A DNA stretch of 12,968 nucleotides, taken from NCBI GenBank assembly GCA_003149835.1, contig QAMX01000007.1:1-12968 (forward strand), written 5' to 3'. The translations under genes and the position numbers were made by a program. Source of the DNA: Clostridiales bacterium. GTDB taxonomy: Bacteria > Bacillota > Clostridia > Oscillospirales > QAMX01. Below, piece after piece: positions 1 to 5,697 of this stretch. The number at the start of each line of letters is the position of its first letter. Position 1 is the stretch's first letter. Under the pieces are notes generated by a model, which did no database searches, was not told the origin of the DNA, and was given only the letters and a program-made list of their open reading frames with translations.

Positions 1-1
1 T

Positions 2-484
2 TTACGCTTCCTCAATCGTGACGCTTTTGATCTTCTGCTCCGTCAGGGGGCGGTCGGAATAATCCGTCTCGGCTGCCGCGATCTCGTCAAGCGCGTCGAA
101 GCCGTCTGTCATTCTGCCAAACGCGGCGTATTGCCCGTCGAGGTGCGGCGCGTCTTTGTGCATGATGAAAAACTGCGAGCCGGCGGAATCCGGATGCGCC
201 GACCGCGCCATCGAGATCACGCCGCGCTGGTGTTTCAGCGGGTTCCGGACGCCGTTGGAGGCGAATTCGCCGCGGATCTGATACCCCGGCCCGCCGCGAC
301 CCGTGCCGGTCGGGTCGCCGCCCTGAATCATAAAGCCGCTGATGACGCGGTGAAAAATCAGTCCGTCATAAAAGCCGCCGCGCGCGAGCTTGACGAAATT
401 CGCCACCGTTTCCGGCGCGTGTTCCTCACAAAGCTCGATCACCATTTTTTTGCCGTTTTCCATTTCGATAGTTGCTTTTTGCAT
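2..484 (-). CDS. cyclophilin-type peptidyl-prolyl cis-trans isomerase
   Basis: A complete 160-residue single-domain cyclophilin that catalyses cis-trans isomerisation of Xaa-Pro bonds during protein folding. No signal peptide is visible, so it is probably cytoplasmic. The active-site signature is intact: FHRVISGFMIQGGD at residues 44-57 contains the catalytic Arg46 and the hydrophobic pocket, and GSQFFI at 102-107 supplies the substrate-binding Gln and Phe. The position equivalent to Trp121 of human CypA is His (PHLDGQYAAFG, 113-123), which is common in bacterial members and usually lowers cyclosporin binding. The ATG start follows AGGAG with a 7-base spacer, and the TAA stop lies at 4-2, so the gene just fits in the window. 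It lies 216 bases after the DUF4097 gene on the same strand. No clear promoter was found, so it could be read through from upstream or have its own weak promoter. The family call is firm; the in vivo client is unknown. Confidence 0.95.
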   Translation of the reverse strand: MQKATIEMENGKKMVIELCEEHAPETVANFVKLARGGFYDGLIFHRVISGFMIQGGDPTGTGRGGPGYQIRGEFASNGVRNPLKHQRGVISMARSAHPDSAGSQFFIMHKDAPHLDGQYAAFGRMTDGFDALDEIAAAETDYSDRPLTEQKIKSVTIEEA

Positions 485-700
485 GGTTTTTCTCCTGTTT
501 TATCGGATAGATCGCCTATCCGTATTTTTATCGCTTCCGCCGCATCGCGGTTTTCGCTCCGTATGCAGACGGCTGAAAGCAGGCCTATCGCGCTTGCAGA
601 GCGCCCGCGCCGCCGCTGTCGCGGCAAACCCTTTTCTCTTTTTGCCGGCGGCCGCCGAAAAGCTCTGCGCCGTCTATCCAACGGCGTTTGCCGCGATATT
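485..700 (-). other. intergenic segment rich in inverted repeats
   Basis: This gap between the DUF4097 gene and the isomerase has no convincing ORF but several inverted repeats. GCAGAGC at 596-602 pairs with GCTCTGC at 662-668. These enclose CGGCAAA (622-628) paired with TTTGCCG (641-647) and a 12-base GC palindrome at 646-657. A short CGGC-GTTT-GCCG hairpin lies just after the DUF4097 stop. CGGATAG (504-510) with CTATCCG (516-522) forms a hairpin just ahead of the isomerase SD. None is followed by a run of T on the minus strand, so a standard intrinsic terminator is not supported. They may be 3'-end stabilising or processing structures, or an intergenic repeat. No good -35/-10 pair was found. 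Confidence 0.4.
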
Positions 701-1555
701 TTACCGGCTATCCTCCGCAAGGCGCCGAACCGTGCAGTTTCCCGAGACCGTATCGAACCGGTACTGCGCGCGTCCGTCGCCGTAGATCACCTGGTTTTTG
801 TCGATCATCGAGGGAAATTCACAGCGCATTTTGCCGGAAATCTTCCCATATTGCAGCGTAAAGCCGCTGTTTTCCGGCAGAGAGAACTCTAACGCGCCCG
901 ATGTGGTCTGGAAATTCGCCTGATCCGGCGCAGAGCTGTCGCAGACGGCGATTCTGCCCGACACGCTCTCGGCGCGCACGACCCGCGCCGTCACCTTTGC
1001 CTCAATGCTGCCGGAAATGGTTTTCACAGAGACGTCGTCTGCGGGTATGCCGCTCATGCGAACCGCGCCCGACACCGTTTGAACCGAGAGCGTCCGCGCG
1101 GACATCCCCGCTCCCCAAACGTCACCGGAAACCGTTTTCATCTGCATCCGCTCTGTGATCAAATTTTCCGCGCGCACGCCGCCGGACACCGTGTGGATGT
1201 GGCAGTCGGCTGGCAGCAGCTCTCTGATATCGACGGCAGCGGAAACCGTATTGATCCTGAGCTCCGAAAGGTTCGCCGCCAAGGCGCGCGGAATCTGTAT
1301 GGTCAAGCGTTTTCGCGGCATGGTGCCCGGCAGCCATTTTTTCCTCGCCGCATAGCTGATTCGCACGCCGCCGCCTTCAACCGCGCAGGTCATGCGCTCG
1401 TCCTCTGCGAGCGGGCGGTTTGAAAATTCCTGCGCAAGGATCGCCTCCCCGTCATACGGAAAGACGGAGACGCTTTCGCCGATCCAATCCGCGCTGAGCT
1501 TTGTCAAACCGGCGGCGGGAATCTCGAAAAAACCGGTACAGGGTTGCCCTTCCAT
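701..1555 (-). CDS. DUF4097-type beta-helix repeat protein (putative adhesin family)
   Basis: A 284-residue protein of unknown function. Residues about 100-276 carry nine copies of a T-V/I-S-G motif (Thr at 103, 122, 141, 160, 179, then about 197, 217, 238, 269). The first five are exactly 19 residues apart. This strand-turn repeat is typical of DUF4097 proteins, which are predicted right-handed beta-helices. The family is named putative adhesin, but no signal peptide, membrane segment or sorting motif is visible here, so surface exposure is not supported. Residues 1-99 are a non-repetitive N-terminal part. The ATG is preceded by a GGAGG-type SD about 10 bases away. The gene follows the strong terminator at 1618-1652, so it should need its own promoter, and none is obvious in the 60 bases between. 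DUF4097 genes often sit beside PadR regulators and DUF1700 membrane proteins; neither is adjacent here. Confidence 0.8.
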   Translation of the reverse strand: MEGQPCTGFFEIPAAGLTKLSADWIGESVSVFPYDGEAILAQEFSNRPLAEDERMTCAVEGGGVRISYAARKKWLPGTMPRKRLTIQIPRALAANLSELRINTVSAAVDIRELLPADCHIHTVSGGVRAENLITERMQMKTVSGDVWGAGMSARTLSVQTVSGAVRMSGIPADDVSVKTISGSIEAKVTARVVRAESVSGRIAVCDSSAPDQANFQTTSGALEFSLPENSGFTLQYGKISGKMRCEFPSMIDKNQVIYGDGRAQYRFDTVSGNCTVRRLAEDSR

Positions 1556-1617
1556 CGTTCTGTCGCCCTCCTCCTGTTTTTGATCGCTGTACGCTTACCC
1601 AAAAAAGCCCTGTCTGT

Positions 1618-1652
1618 GATAAAACCGCAACGGAGTCCGTTGCGGTTTTATC
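1618..1652. terminator. bidirectional intrinsic terminator closing the ftsZ unit
   Basis: A near-perfect palindrome: 17 bases (1618-1634) are the exact reverse complement of 1636-1652 around one central base. The stem has a GC core with an A-rich 5' arm and a T-rich 3' arm, so on either strand a GC hairpin runs into TTTTATC. It lies 50 bases after the stop of the DUF4870-like gene and 62 bases before the start of the DUF4097 gene. It most likely ends transcription of the murE-to-DUF4870 unit. Confidence 0.8.
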
Positions 1653-1701
1653 GTCGGGCACAAGGCCGGTATCTCGCTTTGCCGCTTTCTGCGGTCGTTT
1701 T

Positions 1702-2151
1702 TTACCTGATGATGCGAATTTTTCCGATCAGCGGCAGTTCCTTCGCCTTGCCGTTGATGGCGTTGATCAGACCGAGGATGAACAGCGCGACGCACGGGAT
1801 CCAAAGGATGATCGAAATCAGAGGCACTAAAAAATGAACGCCCGAATACCACGGGATGATCGCCGAAAAGATGTCGCAGATTGTGTCGGCAAGGACGTCG
1901 CAGATCAGGACTAATAACCCCTGATTGGCGTGGAAGCGGCCGAAGCGCGACTGCGGACAGCCCACGAGCGGCAGGAAAAAGAGAAAGCCGCAATAGGCCA
2001 GAATCGACAGAATCTTGCCGTCGGCGATATCCTGCGGGTGGAACTGCTGCGTGTAATCGGGTGTATTCGTAAACCGGTTGAACGCATTCGGCTGCCGCTG
2101 ATACTGCTGGTATTGAGGCTGCTGCTGACAGCCGTTATTTTGGTCTGTCAA
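1702..2151 (-). CDS. small DUF4870-like integral membrane protein
   Basis: A 149-residue membrane protein of unknown function. The N-terminal 30 residues are polar and rich in Gln and Asn. They are followed by TPDYTQQFHPQDIADGK (30-46), then hydrophobic segments at about 46-65, 76-100 and 107-131. The motif RFHANQGLLVLI (72-83) and the C-terminal INGKAKELPLIGKI are hallmarks I associate with DUF4870-type proteins common in Firmicutes. The start is TTG at 2151-2149: no in-frame ATG lies nearby, and a strong GGGGAGG (2167-2161) sits 9 bases upstream. The ATG inside the leader at about 2172 is out of frame. The gene begins 39 bases after the second ftsZ and precedes the terminator, so it is probably co-transcribed with the ftsZ pair. 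A link to division is inferred from position only. Confidence 0.75.
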   Translation of the reverse strand: MTDQNNGCQQQPQYQQYQRQPNAFNRFTNTPDYTQQFHPQDIADGKILSILAYCGFLFFLPLVGCPQSRFGRFHANQGLLVLICDVLADTICDIFSAIIPWYSGVHFLVPLISIILWIPCVALFILGLINAINGKAKELPLIGKIRIIR

Positions 2152-2190
2152 GGCGCGTTACCTCCCCTGCCATGATGTTTACATGATCTC

Positions 2191-3324
2191 CTATGAGCCT
2201 TTGAGCATGTCAAGAAGAAGCTCATACTCCTTGGAATATCCGCCTGTCTGTTCAGCGGTTTCTTGCTTCACGGAGGACGAAGGCTGGTTAAACGGCAATT
2301 CCGCATGAACGTCCTGACCCGATCTGCCTTTTTCCGCCGCTTTTTTCTGAGTGGACAGCAGATTCGGGCTGTCGTCCTCAAAGCCGGTGGCGATAATGGT
2401 GATCCTCATTTCGTCGTTCAGCGTTTCGTCGATGGCGGCGCCGAAAATAATCGTCGCCTCCGGGTCGGCGTTTTCCCTCACTAAGCTCGCGGCGGTATCC
2501 ACCTCGTCGAGTTCCAGATCGGGCGAACCGATGATGTTGATCAACACGCCTTTGGCGCCTCGGATCGAGGTTTCGAGCAGCGGGCTCTGGATGGCCATCC
2601 GCGCCGCCTCGCTGGCCTTTTCCCGTCCGGCGGCGCGGCCGACGCCCATGTGGGCAAAGCCGCTGTTCTGCATGACCGTCTGCACGTCGGCAAAGTCGAG
2701 GCTGATCAGCCCCGGCATAGTAATCAGCTCATAAATGCTGGAAATCGCCTGTTTGAGCACGTCGTCTGCATATGCGAAGGCGTTCAGGAAGGTGATCTTC
2801 TGATCGGTCACATATTTGAGCCGCTCATTGGGAATGACGACGAGCGAATCGACGTATTGATGGAATTCGGCAAGACCCGCCTCGGCCTGCTTGGCGCGCT
2901 GCGCGCCCTCGAACTTAAAGGGCCGCGTCACGACGCCGACGGTCAAAATCCCCATGCTGCGGGCGATCTCGGCAACAACGGGCGCGCCGCCCGTCCCTGT
3001 GCCGCCGCCCATGCCGGCGGTGATAAAGACCATGTCCGTGCCTTCGAGCAGGGCCGCGATCTCTTCCTTGTTTTCCTCCGCCGATTTGCGCCCGCGCTCC
3101 GGCTTGGCGCCGCAGCCGCGCCCCAGCGTCGCGCGAACGCCGAGCTGGAGCTTTACCGGCGCTTTCGAGCGGTTCAGCTGCTGCAAATCCGTATTCATGG
3201 CGATAAATTCCGCGCCTTGCAGATTTGCCTCCACCATGCGGTCAACCGTGTTGTTGCCGCCGCCGCCGATGCCGATGACCTTGATTTTCGTGACATTTGC
3301 GCCGCCGTCATAGCGCAGCTCCAT
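2191..3324 (-). CDS. second FtsZ paralogue (divergent tubulin-like GTPase)
   Basis: A 377-residue FtsZ, complete, following the first ftsZ after 48 bases. Its ATG is preceded by GGGAGG (3337-3332) with a 7-base spacer. FtsZ is the tubulin-like GTPase that forms the cytokinetic ring. The N-terminal Rossmann domain has GIGGGGNN (18-25), the tubulin signature GGGTGTGG (107-114), PFKFEG with a following Arg (135-144) and NAFAYADDV (181-189). The core is about two-thirds identical by eye to the neighbouring copy. Two loop positions differ from the usual FtsZ. The T2 loop reads GCGAKPE (71-77), with Lys where Asn or Asp is normal. The T7 synergy loop reads SLDFAD (208-213), with Ser in place of the conserved Asn, although both Asp residues remain. 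The tail ends EYELLLDMLKGS and lacks the usual D-I-P-x-F-L core that binds FtsA or SepF. It is probably a regulatory or specialised co-polymer subunit (inference). A functional, active FtsZ cannot be excluded. Confidence 0.95.
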   Translation of the reverse strand: MELRYDGGANVTKIKVIGIGGGGNNTVDRMVEANLQGAEFIAMNTDLQQLNRSKAPVKLQLGVRATLGRGCGAKPERGRKSAEENKEEIAALLEGTDMVFITAGMGGGTGTGGAPVVAEIARSMGILTVGVVTRPFKFEGAQRAKQAEAGLAEFHQYVDSLVVIPNERLKYVTDQKITFLNAFAYADDVLKQAISSIYELITMPGLISLDFADVQTVMQNSGFAHMGVGRAAGREKASEAARMAIQSPLLETSIRGAKGVLINIIGSPDLELDEVDTAASLVRENADPEATIIFGAAIDETLNDEMRITIIATGFEDDSPNLLSTQKKAAEKGRSGQDVHAELPFNQPSSSVKQETAEQTGGYSKEYELLLDMLKGS

Positions 3325-4203
3325 ACGTTTTCCTCCCGCCGTCTATGTATATTATTTTGCGGTTGTCCGTTATTACCTCTTGTTGAAAATGGCCATGATA
3401 TCGCCGTAGGGATCGTCGTCCGCCGCGGACTGCTGCGGCTTCGGCGCCGACTGCGGATACAGTTCGAGGTTTTCCGCGCCGTCTCTGGGCTTGTCCGCCT
3501 GAGAAGCGGGCTTCGGCGCGTCTTCCAGAAGGTTCGGCCCCTCTGTGTCGAAGCCGGTAGCGATAATCGTGACTTTGATCTCGTCGTCAAGGGTATCGTC
3601 GATGGCCGCGCCGAAGATGATGTTGGCTTCGGGGTGCGCCGCCTCTTCAACGATCGAAGCCGCTGTTTCAACCTCGTCGAGCGCGATGTCGACCGAGCCG
3701 ATAAAGTTGATGAGGATCCGCTTGGCGCCGTTGATCGAGGTTTCAAGCAGCGGACTCTGGATCGCCATCTTCGCCGCGTCGTTGGCCTTGTCCTTGCCGG
3801 AGGCCTTGCCCACGCCCATGTGCGCGTAGCCCGCGTCACGCATAATCGCGCTGACGTCGGCAAAGTCGAGGTTGACAAGTCCCTGCATCTTGATCAGATC
3901 GGAGATGCTCTGAACCGCCTGCCGCAGCACGTCGTCGGCGATGTCGAAGGCGTTCAGGAAGGTGATTTTCTGATCGGTAACGTATTTCAGCCGCTCATTG
4001 GGGATGACGACGAGCGAATCGACGGTGTTGCGCAGCGTCTCAATGCCGAGCTCGGCCTGATCCATCCGGCGCTTGCCCTCGAATTTAAACGGCTTGGTGA
4101 CGACGCCGACGGTCAGAATCCCGAGCTCGCGCGCGATCTCGGCGACGACGGGCGCGCCGCCCGTCCCCGTGCCGCCGCCCATGCCGGCGGTGATAAAGAC
4201 CAT
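2775..4203. repeat. near-identical DNA tracts shared by the two ftsZ genes
   Basis: The two ftsZ genes align at a constant offset of 1170 bases over conserved stretches. Positions 2981-3033 match 4151-4203 with one mismatch in 53 bases (the GGGTGTGG region). Positions 2775-2853 match 3945-4023 with about five mismatches in 79 bases (the [21 protein letters not shown] region). Elsewhere the two genes differ more. This fits an old tandem duplication with strong selection, or local gene conversion, on these motifs. Confidence 0.85.
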
Positions 4204-4497
4204 ATCCGCGTCCTGAATCAGCTTGATGATATCGTCTCTGTTTTCCTCAACAGCCTTTTTCCCTTTTTCAGGATTCGCCCCGCAGCCCTGTCCGCGCGTG
4301 ATGCGTTCGCCCACAGGGAGCACAACCTCGCTCGCCGCGTTGACAAGCTGCTGCTTGTCCGTATTGATCGAGATAAATTCGACGCCTTGCAGCTTGCTGG
4401 CGATCATCCTGTTAATCGCGTTGTTGCCGCCGCCGCCGATACCGATTACTTTAATATTGACAACCGTATCGTCGCTGATATCGTTCCTCAAAGGCAT
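3373..4497 (-). CDS. ftsZ: cell division protein FtsZ (canonical copy)
   Basis: FtsZ polymerises with GTP into the Z-ring that recruits the divisome at mid-cell. All core motifs are intact in the 374-residue protein: GIGGGGNN (19-26), the T2 loop GCGANPE (71-77), GGGTGTGG (108-115), PFKFEG plus Arg (136-144), NAFDIADDV (182-190) and the T7 loop NLDFAD (209-214) with Asn and both catalytic Asp. A variable linker (about 322-359) leads to the C-terminal peptide [11 protein letters not shown], which keeps D-I and a hydrophobic-Phe core but lacks the usual Pro. I chose ATG 4497 because GGGAGG (4512-4507) sits 9 bases before it. An in-frame ATG at 4527 would add ten basic residues, but it has no SD and would place this SD inside the coding region. 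A sigma-A-type promoter lies about 60 bases upstream. The gene heads a tandem ftsZ pair. Confidence 0.97.
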   Translation of the reverse strand: MPLRNDISDDTVVNIKVIGIGGGGNNAINRMIASKLQGVEFISINTDKQQLVNAASEVVLPVGERITRGQGCGANPEKGKKAVEENRDDIIKLIQDADMVFITAGMGGGTGTGGAPVVAEIARELGILTVGVVTKPFKFEGKRRMDQAELGIETLRNTVDSLVVIPNERLKYVTDQKITFLNAFDIADDVLRQAVQSISDLIKMQGLVNLDFADVSAIMRDAGYAHMGVGKASGKDKANDAAKMAIQSPLLETSINGAKRILINFIGSVDIALDEVETAASIVEEAAHPEANIIFGAAIDDTLDDEIKVTIIATGFDTEGPNLLEDAPKPASQADKPRDGAENLELYPQSAPKPQQSAADDDPYGDIMAIFNKR

Positions 4498-4557
4498 TTT
4501 CCGTTTCCTCCCGCGTTTTATATTCATGTGTTTGTAGGTCTGTTATATACACTATAT

Positions 4558-4586
4558 ATTGTACACTATTTTCGTTGGAATTACAA
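4558..4586 (-). promoter_or_regulatory. sigma-A-type promoter for the tandem ftsZ genes
   Basis: On the minus strand, TTGTAA (4586-4581) and TACAAT (4563-4558) are separated by exactly 17 bases, close to the vegetative consensus. They sit in an AT-rich block (4528-4620) that stands out from the GC-rich surroundings. Transcription would start near 4551, giving a leader of about 55 bases to the FtsZ ATG. The heptamer TACACTA (plus-strand reading) occurs at 4548-4554 and again at 4562-4568, 14 bases apart and flanking the -10 element; it could be an operator or chance. No terminator for the upstream genes lies before it, so read-through from divIB is likely to add to expression. Confidence 0.7.
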
Positions 4587-4644
4587 TATTTTTGTCGGCT
4601 TTTTTTGCAGGCTCCCGCAGTTTTTTTTGTGAAAAGCGCCCCTC

Positions 4645-5646
4645 TCAGCTGACGACGCGGATCGAACCGTCGGAAAAATCAATTTCCGCGCTGTACGTCC
4701 CCTGACTTTCCAGCTCGGCGACGAGATAATCGAGTTTCGCCACGGCGTTGTCGATGGTATCGCTGCGGCCGAAAATCACCTCATAGCGGTCCTTATACGT
4801 CATGCGGATGTCGTAGATCTTCTCAATGCGGATATCCGAGACATACTGGAAGCTGTCATTGGCCTCCAACGCCGCCAGAAGCGTCTCCAACGGCTGCTGC
4901 TTCTCGCTTTCGAGCGCGGTAAACACTTTGCCGGGCAGGGGATTTTTCAGCTCGATTCCCGTCACGCGCGCCGAATACGACGGCACCTCCGTGACCTTTT
5001 CGAGCAGGCGCCCGTCCGTATCGGCGAGCCAGAAGCTTCCGTCTCCGCAGTCGAATGCGACTGCCAGCACCACCTCGGTCACGTTGATGATCAGCTTGTT
5101 GGGAAGCGAACGCCGAATCTCCACGGAGTCGATGAAAAACAGGCTCTCCTGAATCCGGTCGATGGCCTGAAACTTGTCCATCAAAAGCAGATTATCGCCG
5201 AAGCGTATACCGGTTTTGTCGATGATCTCGTCGCTGGTGTAGACGGTGTTGCCGTTGACCTCGATGACGTCGACCGTAAAAAACACCGTGACCGCCAGCA
5301 GCACCGACAAGGTGACGAGCACGGCGGCGATGCAGATATAGATCCGGGCGCGCCGCTTCTGCGCGCGCGCCTTTCGGCGCGTCTTGGCGGGCGAGACGGT
5401 CTGCGTATGTTCCTTGACGCTTACGGCTGCGCGCGGCGCGGAACTTTCCGCCGTATGCGCCGCCGTACTGTTCCGGCGGCCGTCTTCCCGCGGCCGTTCC
5501 GACCGCCGGGCGGAGGAAACCGACCGCTGGGACGGCTGTCCGCCATACCGTTCCGGCGGCGCCGTATGGGAAAAAGACGGTCTGCCGTTTTGATGAACAG
5601 CCGTCTTTTTGCCTGATATCTTTTTTCCGCCGCTGCCAGTCGCCAT
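4645..5646 (-). CDS. divIB: cell division protein DivIB/FtsQ
   Basis: A 333-residue bitopic divisome protein that, with FtsL and DivIC/FtsB, links the early ring to the septal synthase. The layout fits the family. There is a long polar N-terminal cytoplasmic tail (1-101) ending in an Arg/Lys-rich stretch, one membrane helix at about 102-123, and a POTRA domain starting VDVIEVNGNTVYTSDEI at about 125. A beta domain ends near residue 333. The cytoplasmic tail is long for FtsQ-type proteins and rich in Arg, Ser, Pro and Ala. The ATG is preceded by AGAGG with a 7-base spacer. The gene follows murA by 51 bases and precedes the ftsZ promoter. The family is assigned from topology, the POTRA motif and position; DivIB sequences diverge strongly, so the symbol rests partly on context. 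Confidence 0.9.
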   Translation of the reverse strand: MATGSGGKKISGKKTAVHQNGRPSFSHTAPPERYGGQPSQRSVSSARRSERPREDGRRNSTAAHTAESSAPRAAVSVKEHTQTVSPAKTRRKARAQKRRARIYICIAAVLVTLSVLLAVTVFFTVDVIEVNGNTVYTSDEIIDKTGIRFGDNLLLMDKFQAIDRIQESLFFIDSVEIRRSLPNKLIINVTEVVLAVAFDCGDGSFWLADTDGRLLEKVTEVPSYSARVTGIELKNPLPGKVFTALESEKQQPLETLLAALEANDSFQYVSDIRIEKIYDIRMTYKDRYEVIFGRSDTIDNAVAKLDYLVAELESQGTYSAEIDFSDGSIRVVS

Positions 5647-5697
5647 CTGTCATCCTCTGTATCCCTGAGCTGTTTTTTGTCGAACACAGGCGACGCG

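Noticed and set aside
3325..3372. A separate promoter between the two ftsZ genes (TATACAT-like -10)
   Set aside because: No -35-like hexamer at 16-18 bases; the 48-base gap is better read as an internal operon spacer.
4498..4527. Longer FtsZ start at ATG 4527 adding ten basic residues
   Set aside because: No SD precedes that ATG, whereas GGGAGG is correctly spaced before ATG 4497; the longer form would bury the SD in the coding region.
2650..4632. A 660-codon plus-strand open frame lying across both ftsZ genes
   Set aside because: It runs exactly antisense to two well-supported ftsZ genes, and similar sequence in the two halves reflects the ftsZ repeat. It has no SD and its His/Arg/Asp-rich composition is typical of a reverse-strand shadow.
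4600..4635. Hairpin flanked by T-runs between divIB and ftsZ, as a terminator for the upstream genes
   Set aside because: The T-runs are on the plus strand. In the direction of transcription the stem is followed by A residues, and the stem is only five pairs with a G-U, so it does not terminate divIB transcripts.
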